Part shown: positions 10,323-22,294 of the stretch, piece after piece
How the letters are laid out: each line of letters begins with the position of its first letter
Numbering within the stretch: position 1 is the first letter of the stretch
Assembly (NCBI RefSeq): GCF_001640025.1
Contig: NC_031672.1
Location: 5,022,001-5,086,000 of the forward strand
Origin: Sugiyamaella lignohabitans
Lineage: Eukaryota; Ascomycota; Dipodascomycetes; Dipodascales; Trichomonascaceae
Length of the DNA: 64,000 nt
Direction: 5' to 3'
The notes under the pieces: model-generated
Told to the model about the DNA's origin: nothing
What the model saw: the letters and a program-made list of their open reading frames with translations, nothing else
Databases searched by the model: none
Made by a program: the position numbers and the translations under genes

Positions 10323-11649
10323 CTATTTAACTTTGTCTACGTTTGGGTGTTTAATGTATAGGCAGCCAATGTCAAGATAAGTGGTAATTTCCACAATAAT
10401 CTCGGCAATAAAAGACCCGTATACACCAATACTGAGTCCGAGGCCAGCCCAGACAGCAGCAACTTCCGATAATGTCTCGTCCCAGCCAAAGAGCTTGCTC
10501 AAGATGTTAACTGCAATGCCGATAGAGGGCATAAAAAGTAGTGGGTTCCAAAGGGGGAATTTTTGGCTGGTGACGTGAGCAGTAATAATTCTTCCCACAG
10601 TGAAAGCCGAAATAATACCAGTAGCAAATGCCAATGGCAAGAGGTATCCGTAAAGGATTGTAGGAGAAATCAGGATCCAAACCATCAAAGTGCCAAAGAA
10701 GAACAAGAAGGGAATCAGCTCGTAAATTGCTGGTAGAAACGGAAGATTCTTTTTAGCACGAGCAGCCAAAACATGTGACGAGGCAGCCTGGATATTGAAA
10801 ATCAGTCCAACTCCGGCAAAAACAAGGTACACATCAATTAGAGTCATGTGCTTAACAATATCAGGGAGTTCATGGACAGATTCTAACGTCTCAATGATAT
10901 TATTATTCAAGAGAGAAAATAACTCCGAATGCCAGAATTGAGGGCCCGTGAATGCGGTGATTGTGAAAATAGCGACCACAATGAGAATTCCTTCAACGGG
11001 TCCGGAGAATGCCGAAAGAAATAACGTTCCAGTGTGGTACTCTTCCCAAGTGCTCATATAGAAATTGAGCAAAGTAGCGAATTGAGATGCCACAACCGAC
11101 CACCCATAACCCATATTGGTTACCGACGCAAAAATCAAAACTTCCAGAGTAGTATTCAGAGCATCGACACAGTGGTCAAAAAGTTCGCCCAAGGGTCCAC
11201 TTTGACCAGTTCTGCGTGCTTGGAGCCCATCACACGCGTCAAAGGTCTGGTAAAGAAACAATCCCAAGGCATACGAAATGTACAACCATGGAGGACATTC
11301 TTTATCAAAAGTCGGATTGTAGTAGAGCATAGACGCAAAATTAATCAACACGAAGCCCAATCCAGTCAATGTAACCAAGTTAGGACTATCCTACTGTTAG
11401 ACTTTTGTAATTCGAGCCAATACCGGACATATAACTTACGCAACCCATGTTGGAAATAGTTGAATGAACTTCGCATAGAAGGGCTTGAGTATGTACTTCG
11501 ATATCAAAGATAAATCCTGGGAAGAATACCTACCGAATCTGTTAGTAAAAAATACTATAATTTCTTAAATCATATTTAATTGACCTCTCTTCTACTCACT
11601 TGTATTTTTTCAACCCTGGTAGGGCCGACTCTGGCAAAAATACACCCAT
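10323..11649 (-). CDS. CPT1: CDP-choline/ethanolamine:diacylglycerol phosphotransferase
   Basis: This integral ER membrane enzyme completes the Kennedy pathway, joining CDP-choline or CDP-ethanolamine to diacylglycerol. Three exons are needed: 11649-11600, 11529-11440 and 11385-10323 (1203 bases, 400 residues, as in yeast Cpt1/Ept1). The second exon begins so that KKYKYSSQDLSL reads through, which fits the family's conserved KYKYSG-type N-terminus and fixes the acceptor (TACTAAC then GGTAG). The CDP-alcohol phosphotransferase signature DG-x2-AR-x8-G-x3-D-x3-D is complete at residues 99-121 (DGLQARRTGQSGPLGELFDH). Seven or eight hydrophobic segments follow. Substrate preference (choline or ethanolamine) cannot be read from the sequence, so EPT1 is an equally good name. 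Confidence 0.92.
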
Positions 11650-12053
11650 ATCGAGAAAATGTTTGGACTAGCTAGCTAAAGAATAGTAGCGAATAATTTA
11701 TTTTCTTCTGCAGGTTATTATTATGTCTCATCGTGGCCAGGGCAAGGAACCGGAGTTTAGATTACGCAGCTCCGCTTATTCTCCATTAGCATGTGAATAT
11801 TCGAGTCTTTAGGACAAGAAAACCATTTCGATGAAGTTCTATGAGGATGATACTGAGGATATTTCAGATTGGAATTTGCTAGTTGACCTGTTAGGTGTTT
11901 ATCTGTTTTAGATAGTACATTCGGTTTCGCAGCTATTGAGGAACTGTAGATGGTGTAAATTGCAAATCTTGGTCATAGGGGGATTTTACCCGATACATTA
12001 AAGAGAATAAAATTGAAAAACTGACAATACAGGCAGAGATGGATGCAAAAAAA
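11650..12053. other. CPT1 promoter region
   Basis: These 404 bases precede CPT1 on the minus strand and reach the 3' side of the tRNA. No gene or repeat was seen. Confidence 0.45.
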
Positions 12054-12127
12054 TGGTCCCTGGCGGGATCGAACCGCCGATCCCCGCGTTATTAGCACGG
12101 TGCCTTAACCAACTGGGCCAAGGAACC
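12054..12127 (-). tRNA. tRNA-Ile (anticodon AAT)
   Basis: This is a 74-base cloverleaf on the minus strand with no intron. The acceptor stem pairs GGTTCCT with AGGGACC through one G-T wobble, and the discriminator base is A. The D arm (GGCCCAGTTGGTTAAGGC), the anticodon loop CTAATAA with AAT, and the T arm with GGTTCGATCCC are all standard. It closely resembles fungal tRNA-Ile(AAU). Confidence 0.97.
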
Positions 12128-12946
12128 AGATCGTGTGATTTTTTGGCCCTTGAGGCCTTGATAAATGCTTCTTTTCCCTTATTTTGTAGTCCGTATCTTC
12201 GAGTCTCCTGCTAAACTTTTTCAAGAAATGCGGCTGAATACAGTAGTAGAGCGACTCCGGATTTCTGTCAACTAATTTTTGAAGTTCTGAGACTATTGGT
12301 TCCACTTCTATCCATGTTCTGTCTGTCTTCTCTCCATATTTCCTGTTTTGTCAATACAAGTTCATGACAGTGTCGACAGTCCGTATGTTATAAACTGATT
12401 TATCGTTGTCATCATGGATAAAATCTAGAGATCTAACCAACGAGACGAATTTGCTCAAACGGATAAATTTCACGCGTGTTGATGTTAGGGTTTTCGGTTT
12501 CGGTATTTTCAGGGGTAATTTGAATCGTGCTGAAACTTCGTTTTTTGTGCTGATATTTTCTTAATACCAGTTTCTTGGTTGATTATCCACTCAGTATGGT
12601 CTGTCTGGCACGTATTTTATCTTTGTTTTTACTTAAATAAATATCTTTTTAATTGTACTGCGTTCGTAATATTAAAGTTATACGGGAAACAAAGAATTAA
12701 AAGCCATAATGTGGCCAAGGTGGAAAACTTGACCCGATTCCATCGGACAAGAGCATCCATATCGATCAAGTATTCCAGCATACTAACTGGACTTGAACAG
12801 ACTAGTATTTCAGAGGGAGAAGACAGACTCAGCCAGGATGGCTAACAAAAGACAAGGTTAGGGTATTCTAACACGGCAATTAACTATTAGCTTTTGGGTT
12901 TCTCACTAACTAGCGAACCTAACACACAGAGAAAGAGCAAGGAGCT
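12128..12946. other. Gene-free stretch before the Maf gene
   Basis: This holds the tRNA upstream region and the promoter of the Maf-type gene. An in-frame ATG at 12838 followed by a possible intron could lengthen that protein (see the gene entry). Otherwise nothing was seen. Confidence 0.45.
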
Positions 12947-13764
12947 ATGGACCCGGAAATAAAAAAGGCACTGGGGAAATCCCGGGTAGTATTAGCATCT
13001 CGGTCTCCCCGGAGAAAGGAGATCTTGGAGAAAGAGCTTGGATTCAAAAATATCTCGGTGTTTCCGTCCGGATTCGCCGAAGACCTAGATAAGGAAACCC
13101 TTGCTCCTTTCGAGGTAAGTTACTGTCAACGCAGCACAAAAAACATTTTTTAATCTAACTTAAACAGTATGTCCTAGAAACGGCACAACACAAGGCTATA
13201 GATGTATACAGAGCTGAAGTAAGTGATATCGAAGTCATGAACGGATATTAGATGTTCAATTGCTAACTTCGGCAGGTCGACGCAGACGAACCCCCTGGGC
13301 TAGTTATTGCAGCAGACACAGTTATTGTTAACAATGGGCAGGTCCTCGAAAAACCACGAGCAGTTGACCACCATGTTCATATGCTGAAGTCATTAAGGGA
13401 CTCTTCTCTGACGGGCCCACATAAAGTGTTTACTGCAGTGGCATGTATTGTTCCCTTGGAGCTACCGGTGCAACCAGGATATGCGCTCGAAGTAAACCTA
13501 GAAGAGACAGAAGTGTATTTCAAGTCAGATATTACAGACCAACAAATCATAGACTATGTTGCTACCGGCGAAGGGTCCGATGCAGCCGGAGGATATAAAA
13601 TCCAAGAAACAGCAGGAAAGTTGCTGATAGACCGTATAGAAGGGGACTTCTTTAATGTCGTAGGACTTCCTGTTGAAAGTACTATCAAACTCATTAAGAA
13701 GACTCTTGCAGCAGCCGCTGCTGATGATTCAGATGAGTCTGACTCGGAATTCGATGATTACTAG
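12947..13764 (+). CDS. Maf-type nucleoside triphosphate pyrophosphatase
   Basis: The protein belongs to the Maf/HAM1-like family (yeast YOR111W, the N-terminal domain of human ASMTL), which hydrolyses non-canonical or modified nucleoside triphosphates to monophosphates. Exons are 12947-13114, 13168-13218 and 13276-13764 (708 bases, 235 residues; yeast homologue about 232). Introns are 53 and 57 bases with GTAAGT donors. Family motifs are LASRSPRRKEIL near the N-terminus, IAADTVIV (the D is the catalytic base), and GEGSDAAGGYKIQ followed by FFNVVGLPV. The end is acidic. Alternative start: an ATG at 12838, spliced at 12857 to 12931, would add a short in-frame N-terminus, but its donor GTTAGG is poor, so I prefer 12947. 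Confidence 0.88.
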
Positions 13765-14872
13765 AACATGGACAGCTACTCTATTGTATGAATATATCAT
13801 ATCACTATGTAAGTTGGTATTCTGGTAGATTTTATCTCAGACATTTAGGAGTCTGAGCTAGACCCGAACCATCAGTGGAATTTTCAAGTTTCCGCACTTT
13901 CGCCTCGTAATGCCGGTCACGGGATATTGTCTATCGGATAATTACCCCTGCGTCATAGATTCGACATCACGCATCAACCCTAACACATATTTTTCTATTT
14001 CAAAATAACGCTTCAAATCGATTAATAGGTGCTGTAACGAGGATGGATTAATTGGGCTGTAGGATATCCATATATAAAAGTGTAAAATCAATCGTCAATC
14101 ACCTTGGGATTTTACATAAAGAAATAAACTCGTATATCAGGGTAAATGTTGTCAGATTCATCACGGAAGGACTGCTGATCCGACCGACACCAACGGCTAA
14201 ATTCGACATTAAATCCCGACACTCGGCAGCTACAGAAGCTTATCCAATTATAATTCACGATTACAGTAGCATCATCACATTGTAACCCAGCCAACACATA
14301 TTACTCCTTCATATCCTACATTCAAGATGTTTTTATTTCTTATCAGTGTCGGAGTGGGTGTCTACTGGCGTATCAGTCTTCATGCCTATGAATCCGAAAC
14401 TTTAATTTGATATCAACAAGTTCCTTAATATCCGAATCAACTCGAGATCGCAACGACGGCTCCAGATCGAATCCGCCCTTGCAAATGCCATCAATATGCC
14501 GAGCGATTATTATATTTATTTTAAGCTCATATTGTTTTATGGGCACGGGTAGCATGTGTCTGGACAACCCGTGCCCTAATCACCGAAGGACCGGTTCGCT
14601 CCGTGTTAACCACCATTAAACATGCAGCTATATATCGTTTGCTAGGAAAATTACCCTCCCAAATGCAGCAGCATATTTCATAAAAATAAAAAGGAACGCT
14701 CATCCATTTTTTGCAACTTTCTTATTTCTCTCTTCTTCTTTTCTTCTCCAACCAATACTTACAAAAGAGAAAAAAGGCCTTTTTTCGGTTTTTTTAATTT
14801 TTTTGTTTTTTTTGTTTCTTTCATAACAGAAGTGTTAACTGTTCAATTCACGAGATAAAAAAGGAAAAAAAA
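13765..14872. other. MIR1 promoter and upstream region
   Basis: These 1.1 kb contain no supported gene. The last 170 bases are dominated by C/T and then T/A runs (14710-14870), typical of a strong yeast promoter and leader for the highly expressed carrier that follows. Open frames at 14052-14285 and 14407-14619 look like chance. Confidence 0.5.
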
Positions 14873-16517
14873 ATGGCTTTATTCCCATCAGCCTCTGCCC
14901 TCAAGGCTTCTTTCGATCCTAACGGAGTTCACCAAAAGGCTTCTTCCAAGTACTGGATTAGCTCTCCCAGTGACAAGGCCGCTGAATTGAGCAAGGCTGC
15001 TCAAACTGAGCTCTCTAAGGCTTCTCAAGCCATTGCTGCTGCTCCTAAGGGTATTCAACTTTACTCTACTGAGTACTACCTTGCCTGTACTCTTGGTGGT
15101 ATTCTTGGTAAGTATTAGATGTGGGGTGTATCCGAGACGGGAGTCTCGGAAAGATGGAATGGAATCAATATGGATATTGGAATTGATTTATGAAACTGAA
15201 AGCTTGTTGACTAAGCAGTTAGACACTTGCAACGTGTTGATAAGTTCGTTTGTTCGCTGCGATAAGGATTTTCACGGACATGTCAGTGTACCGCATTGAA
15301 ATGGTTCCATTCAATTAGTATTTGCTACGAACTGGCATGATTATTATTATAATCTGGTCAAGAGTATATTAAATCTCTTATCTGGTGAGCTCTTTTTTGC
15401 AATATCTTGCTATCGGTATGGTTTATTGCCGCTTTGTCCCGTTTCGAGTACCTGCTCCAATCAGATCGCTAGAACTTTTAAGTGAGCTTTTCACCCTTGC
15501 CCAGATAAGAATACAAATCAACCCTTGCCCACAAGATGTTACATGTCGAAGATCCATCAATTTACCCCTGGTTTTCTAGCAGATCAGTTTCATTTTTGAT
15601 TTTCGCAAATTCCATGATTCATTTTGATTTAGAAGTAAATAAGAATATTTAACTAACACTTTTTAGCCTGTGGTCCTACCCACGCTGCCGTCACTCCTTT
15701 GGATTTGGTCAAGTGTCGTTTGCAAGTCAACCCCTCTCTCTACTCTGGTAACTTCCAAGCTTGGAAGACCATTGTTGCTACTGAGGGATTCGGTGGTGTC
15801 TTCACTGGTTTCGGTGCTACTCTTATTGGTTACTCTCTCCAGGGTGCTGGTAAGTATGGTTTCTACGAGGTTTTCAAGAAGACCTACTCTGACTTGGCTG
15901 GCGAGGACTTCTCCAAGAACTACAAGACTGCCATTTTCTTAGCCGCCTCTGCCTCTGCTGAATTCATTGCTGATATCTTCTTGTGTCCTTGGGAGGCCAT
16001 TAAGGTCAAGACCCAAACCACCATTCCTCCTTATGCCACTTCTGCTCTCGACGGTTTCAAGAAATCTATTGCTGCTGAAGGTGTTGCTGGTCTTTACAAG
16101 GGTCTTTCTCCTCTCTGGGCTAGACAAATTCCTTACACCATGGTTAAGTTCGCTTCTTTCGAAAACACTGTCGTTGCTATCTACAGTGCTCTTCCTAAGG
16201 AGAGACACGAGTACTCCAAGCTTGCTCAAACTGGTGTCTCCTTCCTTGCTGGTTACATTGCTGGTGTCTTCTGTGCTGTTGTCTCCCACCCTGCTGATGT
16301 TATGGTTTCCAAGATTAATGCTGAGCGTCAAGCTGGTGAGTCTATGGGTGCTGCTGTTTCTCGTATCTATTCTAAGATTGGTTTCGGTGGTCTCTGGAAC
16401 GGTCTCCCCGTCAGAATCGTCATGGTTGGTACCCTTACTGGTCTCCAATGGTTGATCTACGACGGTTACAAGATCTACACTGGTATTGCTGGTGCTGCTC
16501 CTGCTCCTGCCAAATAA
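14873..16517 (+). CDS. MIR1: Mitochondrial phosphate carrier
   Basis: This is an inner-membrane carrier that imports phosphate with protons (or exchanges hydroxyl) for ATP synthesis. Exons are 14873-15107 and 15667-16517 (1086 bases, 361 residues). The single intron is 559 bases, the longest in the window, and splits the first carrier repeat at [18 protein letters not shown]. Three repeats carry the PxD/E-x2-K/R-type motifs [22 protein letters not shown] and [11 protein letters not shown]. The N-terminal 65 residues are Ser/Ala/Lys-rich and longer than in yeast Mir1 (311 residues), consistent with a presequence-like extension. Codon use is strongly biased, suggesting high expression. Pic2 is the alternative paralogue; the CGPTH and AWKTI segments favour the general phosphate carrier family without deciding. 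Confidence 0.93.
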
Positions 16518-16900
16518 GTTTATTTTGGTTTAGAGTTAATAATTTGCAGTCGTGTATAGATGAGTATATAATTGAGAACCTGTTAATGTATATTGTTCTA
16601 TTATTTTGCGTTTCAGCGGCCCCATCTCTCGTAAAATCACTATGCAGGGTCGTGATGCTTTTATGTTCCTGCATATGTCGCGGGGCTAGGTTTAAGTCGA
16701 GATCCAGATAGATACATAATGTGATTATAGAAAATGTGGCTATTTATGATTAAAACCTATATCTCATGAATCATAAGATGAACTGGTATCATAATGCTCG
16801 CAAAGAGCATTGTCCCATAATTAGCCCCAGCCAATATATAAGCTAGATTTGTGAAGGGATATCAAGTTATTTTTTGGCCAAAAAATTTCCACCATCCATC
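16518..16900. other. MIR1 3' region and TEP1 promoter
   Basis: These 383 bases hold the presumed MIR1 terminator and TEP1 promoter. No gene or repeat was seen. Confidence 0.45.
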
Positions 16901-17926
16901 ATGGACTGGATATTGCAAGCCATTGCTGGACTTGCTAGAGTTCAATTTGCCGATAAACGAAAAGGTTCGCTTGACTTGGACTATATTACGCCCAACATTA
17001 TAGTCATATCGATGCCCACTAGCAGTAGTAAGCGGGGTATGTACAGAAACACTGTGTCTCGTCTTTCAGCCTACTTGTATAAAACACACGGTGATAATTG
17101 GAGAATATATAACTTGCGATCCGAGACTGATGGAGATTATAAAGACAGTGAGTTTGATGGAAAAGTTAGTCGATTTCCTTTTCTTGACCACGGGCCACCC
17201 CCATTTGATCTGATCCCAGCCATCATACGCTCTATACAAGATTTCTTAGACTCTGACCCAAAAAACGTTGCTGTTATCCATTGTAGAGGAGGAAAGGGCC
17301 GTTCAGGAACAATAGCTTGCGCTTATATGATGCGAATGCAGAATTTGAGCAGAGATCAAGCTATCGAGGTTTTCACCGCTGCAAGGATGCCATCAATACG
17401 GGGAATTGGGTTCAGAGGAGTGTCAATTGAAAGCCAACGACGTTATCTGAGTTATTATGAAAAGTGGTTGACTGATGGCCAAGAAAGTAGGAGACTTCCT
17501 AAACAATGTTCAGTGAGGAAATGTGTTCAACTGGACTGTATAAAGCTGATTAACCCAAAAAAACATTTCAAGTTTCATATAGACATTGAAGAATTTCTCG
17601 ACAAAGGACGGTCGAAATCTACGGTGGCTCGAGTAAAAGCTAAGAAAACAGATGATCCTAATATATTGGAATATAGGCTAGATATGGATGAACAGCCTAT
17701 TCTTCTTAACTCGGATGTAGGTTTAAGAATATGTGCTCGTCGTAAATTTATCAAAGCCACGTCAACAAAGCTGTGGTTCAACTTTATACTTGAGACTCAA
17801 CCGGATAGTCCTAAAGGTAGTTTCACAGTTCCCTGGGAAGAGGTGGATGGTATCTATGGGACAAGTATTCGGGGTATTCGCAAAATGTTTAATAGCATTT
17901 GTGTCCAATGGACTATTGTTCAGTAG
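16901..17926 (+). CDS. TEP1: PTEN-like phosphatidylinositol phosphatase
   Basis: The protein is a homologue of PTEN, the phosphatase that removes the 3-phosphate of PI(3,4,5)P3. It has 341 residues from the ATG at 16901; the frame continues upstream only to a TTG. The N-terminus has a PTEN-like run (VRxxxSxxK replaced here by VQFADKRKGSLDLDYI). The P-loop at residues 127-136 reads HCRGGKGRSG: the catalytic cysteine (C128), both glycines and the lysine and arginine that match PTEN K128 and R130 are kept, while PTEN K125 is an arginine. A WPD-type loop FLDHGPPPFDL lies near residue 95-105. The last 140 residues fit a C2-like membrane-binding domain. No PDZ-binding tail is evident. It is the first of the pair converging with LSM12. 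Confidence 0.9.
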   Translation: MDWILQAIAGLARVQFADKRKGSLDLDYITPNIIVISMPTSSSKRGMYRNTVSRLSAYLYKTHGDNWRIYNLRSETDGDYKDSEFDGKVSRFPFLDHGPPPFDLIPAIIRSIQDFLDSDPKNVAVIHCRGGKGRSGTIACAYMMRMQNLSRDQAIEVFTAARMPSIRGIGFRGVSIESQRRYLSYYEKWLTDGQESRRLPKQCSVRKCVQLDCIKLINPKKHFKFHIDIEEFLDKGRSKSTVARVKAKKTDDPNILEYRLDMDEQPILLNSDVGLRICARRKFIKATSTKLWFNFILETQPDSPKGSFTVPWEEVDGIYGTSIRGIRKMFNSICVQWTIVQ

Positions 17927-18085
17927 CTTTAATGATATATATCTATGAAATATTTTACAATCTTGAATACATCATACGCTGAGTTTTTGCTATAATACAA
18001 GGATGGGATCCCAGGAGCTGGTGAAGGAGCCATCCGAATACGCAGCTACTGTAGAGCAAAAGTCATTTATTTCTATGTAGGTTCA

Positions 18086-18706
18086 TTAGCCGCCCTTTGG
18101 CAAAGCCATCTTTTCATGGGCTCCGCCAACGATCTTTTTTACAAGCTCCAATGCCGATGAGTTCGTATCAGCAAGACACGACTCGGCGGTATAGGGAGGG
18201 TCAACTCGAACCTCATTGAGCACAATTATGGACTTATCATGCCATCTCGTTGGCAGTGTTTTGTAGAGGGTATTGAAGATGTGCTGGCCAAGAGGAGTAA
18301 CACCTACTCCATTGACCAAAGCTTCATGCTGGGCCTTTTTTACACCTTGGCTTTCCCTTTCAGCTAAAGAACCGACATTGACATGTCCAATAGCAGGGCT
18401 GGCATGGGTAAACCCATATCCAGGCTGTTGCTGCTGTTGTTGCTGCTGCTTTTTGGGTTTATCCAAGACAACAATATCTTTTATAAATGAAGTCTTAATT
18501 ATCCGGTAGTTCACACCTGCATTATGACTAGAGGTTCCGTTGGGCACTTGTGATGTAGACTTCTTGGCATGATGATTACCATCCTCTGCCAAGCTTATCG
18601 TGTTGGTTATGGGACAAAATGAGTAAACCTTGCCAGTGACAGTGCTGTCAAGAATTGTAACAATTTTGACACGGAGTCCAAGGACTGCTTCCAGTGGTGA
18701 GGTCAT
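18086..18706 (-). CDS. LSM12: LSM12-type RNA-associated protein
   Basis: The protein has an N-terminal Sm-like (LSM) fold of about 75 residues (GLRVKIVTILDSTVTGKVYSF) and a C-terminal anticodon-binding-type (AD) domain of about 90 residues (TPLGQHIFNTLYKTLPTRW). This is the layout of Lsm12, a translation and RNA-degradation factor linked to Pbp1/ataxin-2. Length is 206 residues; yeast Lsm12 has 187. Between the two domains is a run of eight glutamines encoded by mixed CAG/CAA codons. The start is the ATG at 18706. It shares a 401-base divergent promoter with FAR11. Confidence 0.9.
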   Translation of the reverse strand: MTSPLEAVLGLRVKIVTILDSTVTGKVYSFCPITNTISLAEDGNHHAKKSTSQVPNGTSSHNAGVNYRIIKTSFIKDIVVLDKPKKQQQQQQQQPGYGFTHASPAIGHVNVGSLAERESQGVKKAQHEALVNGVGVTPLGQHIFNTLYKTLPTRWHDKSIIVLNEVRVDPPYTAESCLADTNSSALELVKKIVGGAHEKMALPKGG

Positions 18707-19107
18707 GATATAGATAATACGGGCCGAATCACCTGGTCATTAAAAGTGAAAAACGGTTTAAACAAACTGCTCAATCTAAAATAGCAATATGTTTGTAAAA
18801 AAGGATGCCTCGTAGGAAATGAACGTAAAAGAAACGGTCCCACCAAAATCCCTGCTTCTATCTTTACAAGGTGTATCAGCAAACCTCCCTTTAAATTTCC
18901 CTTCTCACGTTCGCTCTCATCGACATAGCATTTAAGATGATCTTAGGTTAATCCTGGAAATACAGCATACAGGATCTTGGAGTCAGCCCCACACAAGCCC
19001 CACGCGATAGTTGCGGGAGATCTAGATACGCAACCTCACCAAGACTATAGCATTATCATTTCTGAGAATTGCTTGGTGGCTTGTTATTATCATATGTTCT
19101 TGTGAAG
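18707..19107. promoter_or_regulatory. Divergent promoter region of LSM12 and FAR11
   Basis: These 401 bases lie between two divergent genes, so they should contain both promoters. I see no distinctive motif. Confidence 0.5.
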
Positions 19108-21817
19108 ATGGATGATAACCAAGCTAGAGGCAATGACATAGATATGGGGATTTCTTTTGAAAGCCACGATAGTGGCTCTCCGAATCGCAAAATTCACCTT
19201 CCTTTGATAGGGCCATCTGGTGTTGAAAGTAGTACAGTTAACTCGAATCAAATTGATGGCGAATATGATGACGACAATATTGCAGTGGCTGCTGCTGCTA
19301 TAAATGGAGACTCTTTATCCAATGATGATGAAATCAACACCAGCAGCAACACGAGTGAACCAGAAGATGCTGAGTTTGTGGCGGTGGACGAAACCTCTGG
19401 TTCGACTACTTCATTTGCTGAACGGATGCTACAGAAAGTGGAGGAAGAACGTGCCAATGGTGGTTCGAGCAGAACAATTCCTAAATTAAACTACAAATAT
19501 GCAGATACAGAGGGATTCTCTACAGAACTGGATGACTTTTTCACTGCACAAGACACTTCTCGTCTGACTGAGTTTAAGCAACAGTTCTACTCGAAATTTA
19601 AAAGTATGTTTTATAAGATTCAAAGTTTGTTTTTAAGCGGCATTATGGGATACTAACATATTAGAATGGAAGCGTTCCTCAACTCTGACTAGAAAACAAG
19701 TACTAGCTGATTTGTTAGATGATCTTGCCATGGAACACGAAGTTGGTCTATCTGAAGCAGGGAGAATAAACCTGGACTGTCTGGTGTATATTGCACAGGG
19801 TGCGTATGGAGAAGTCAATGATCAGAAACAGCATATCTTACAAATCAAAGAGAACTGTAAGCTGATTTGGAGGTCCGCCGGTTTGCCTGTTATTTGGAAA
19901 CAAATCACCCGACTTATAGATTTGAAGCTGCCAAATAGTCCAGCAGAGGATTCAGTGGATGAGACAGAAGTTGGAATACAGGTAAATGATGAGCTAATTT
20001 TGCTATTGACGATATTTTATTTAATTGTGGAAACGCTTAGGGATGAAAAAGATGACACGTTCGTAAGTGATCTAGACAGCCTGGAACCGCCAGTACTTAG
20101 CCATTTGATTGATGTGGTAGGAAGACTGCGGTGGGTCAGTAATAAACAAACGCTGGCCGCATTTCCAGTCACAAAAATAAACTTGATAATATGGAAATGT
20201 ATTCTTGTTTTGTTTGGCGGGAGAAGCCAGATGGAAGAGGTGAAAGCGTACATGAGGCAAAAGTATGGTCTACCGAAAGAGTATGATGAGAACATTATCA
20301 CCGCTTCCCCGTTGGATTATCACGCTTTCAGGGACGATCTTATATCCAGATATCCATCTTACGTACCTCCTCCTTCGCATCTACCCAAAACTTTAGAGAA
20401 TACACAAAGCATTTCACATTTCATTCAGGTAGCAAGACCATCACACACACAGCCGTCTAATACAGCTTTGCCAGCCCCTACTATTCATATAGCGACACCA
20501 GCACCTTCCCCACCGATGTCGCCAGCCATGTCACCTGGTCAAAAGCTTCGCAAGTCTGTGTTCATGACAAATCAGAGCTTCCCTTTCCTGTATCCAACTG
20601 ATAGCGAAGTACCCCAAAGTATTGTCGAGGCAGGTGAATTATTTGCTTCTCGGATAAGAACCACTCCGGCTCTTGTACAACTCTGGGAAGAACGCGACAA
20701 GTTTATGAGGTATGAAAGAGGCTGGGATGGTGAAGAAAACCAATCAGGTTCGGCAAATAGTAAAGCAGACAGTGCGAGACTGGCCGCTAGCCCTAACAAG
20801 AGTCAAATAGCTAGTGACACTGACGAAAGACCAAAGGATAATGCGAGAATTGAAGTTAATAGTGAGCATTGTCAAAATATATTGGGTCGAGTGGATAAGG
20901 TGTATAGAGGCACATTGTTGACAGTTAATTCGTTTCTTAATGTTCAACTAAGGCTGATGCTAAAAAGTAACGTGTTCCTCCGCGGAAGGGTTGATGATTC
21001 CAGTCCTGATGAAATTGAGCAATTAAGATGTAAGGATGTTACTATGAAAAGCATATCAGCAATTTTGGACTTGCTTCTATTATGGTACAAGGTAGACCAT
21101 ATTCTGAAATTCGAGTATCTGTCGGTTCTATTGTTTGATGCAAGGTATTATCTATTTGTTTACAAATATCTTTATTCTCATAATGTGTTGGAAAAGGCTC
21201 TTTTTGTGAGTAACTTGGATTGCACTTTTTTCAATGCCAGCAGACATGTGTCTGATGAATGGGTCGAGGTGAATGGTATCACCACAACCAGCAAGAATCA
21301 GAACAACAGTACTGCTAATGGTCATGAATACGGCTATGATGGTCTGGCCGACCAAGAGGTCGACCATGTTTCCAACACCTATTTATTCACGTTGATCAAC
21401 TTGGTTAGAGTACTACGGAAGATTGTAAAGCACAAAACACAAAGAGTTATCATTGTTGCTGAGCTGCCTTCAGAGACATTGAAGCAGGCTTTAACAGTAT
21501 ACCAGGAGGATTTATGGAAAACCGTATTGGATTTGTTCAAAGAACAAGTGCCTTTTAACGGAAAGAAATGGAAGTTCAATAATATGGATCTGATCTCTGC
21601 TATTTATTTGAATTGCAAGGCCAAATTGCGCGATGACTGGTTATCAGGAATTGATGTAAATGCAGAAATCGATGATGCATATCCCCAAGAAGTTGCATTG
21701 CGATCTCTAGTCAAGTTCTTCAACGATCATAGTTCAACTAGTGGAGACCAAATCGATCAACAACATCCCGATTTTTTCGCTCAGGAATTAGAAGCGTTGA
21801 CTATTTCCAGTAATTGA
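19108..21817 (+). CDS. FAR11: STRIPAK complex subunit, Far11/STRIP family
   Basis: This is a scaffold of the STRIPAK phosphatase-kinase complex (yeast Far complex: pheromone arrest recovery, TORC2 and mitophagy regulation), tethered at ER or Golgi. Exons are 19108-19603 and 19665-21817 (2649 bases, 882 residues; yeast Far11 about 950). The 61-base intron has a GTATGT donor and TACTAAC branch. The N-terminal 130 residues are acidic and Ser/Asn-rich. An N1221 domain follows from about residue 140 (GRINLDCLVYIAQGAYGEV). A Pro/Ser/Thr-rich linker lies near 400-440. A DUF3402-type C-terminal half ends with KKWKFNNMDLISAIYLNCK. The start is the ATG at 19108; the frame extends upstream only to non-ATG codons. 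Confidence 0.88.
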
Positions 21818-22294
21818 TCTATTTAAACCACCTTCAAAACAATCTGTGTATATATTTATATGTAACGAGGATATGAATTTACGATACAATATCTAATATT
21901 TCATTTGGCAGGCATGGTCATAGATCTCGCATATTAAGAAGATCTGCACTCGGTTCCGACCTTCCGAATTCATTTTCCCTCCCGCGTATGCAGCGCCGTT
22001 GAATACTACTGCAAGCGTATAAAAAAGAGAGATGATACTCATTTTGGAAACTTATCCGCATGAGATAAACTAATGCATGCATGACCTCAGATTTAAAAAT
22101 CAGGGATTAGATAAAGGATTAGGCATCACTTGAGACCTTTAAAATATTAATTAAACCACAAGACCACAAGGGTGTACTAAATCTTTTTTTTGATTGGGAT
22201 CGTTAATTTTACTTTGATTACCATTCGTTTTAAAGACTCTTAAGACTATACTACGATAAGGAATACTGATAGATGGACTCCTACATGACGCAAG
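21818..22294. other. Region before the unknown 194-residue gene
   Basis: These 477 bases hold the FAR11 3' side and the promoter of the next gene. An ATG at 22272 opens a 20-codon frame (22272-22334) that overlaps the next gene's start in another frame. Confidence 0.45.

Noticed and set aside
15939..16455. Long frames in other phases and antisense over MIR1 (15939-16448 minus, 15967-16455 plus)
   Set aside because: Same codon-bias shadow effect inside a firm carrier gene.
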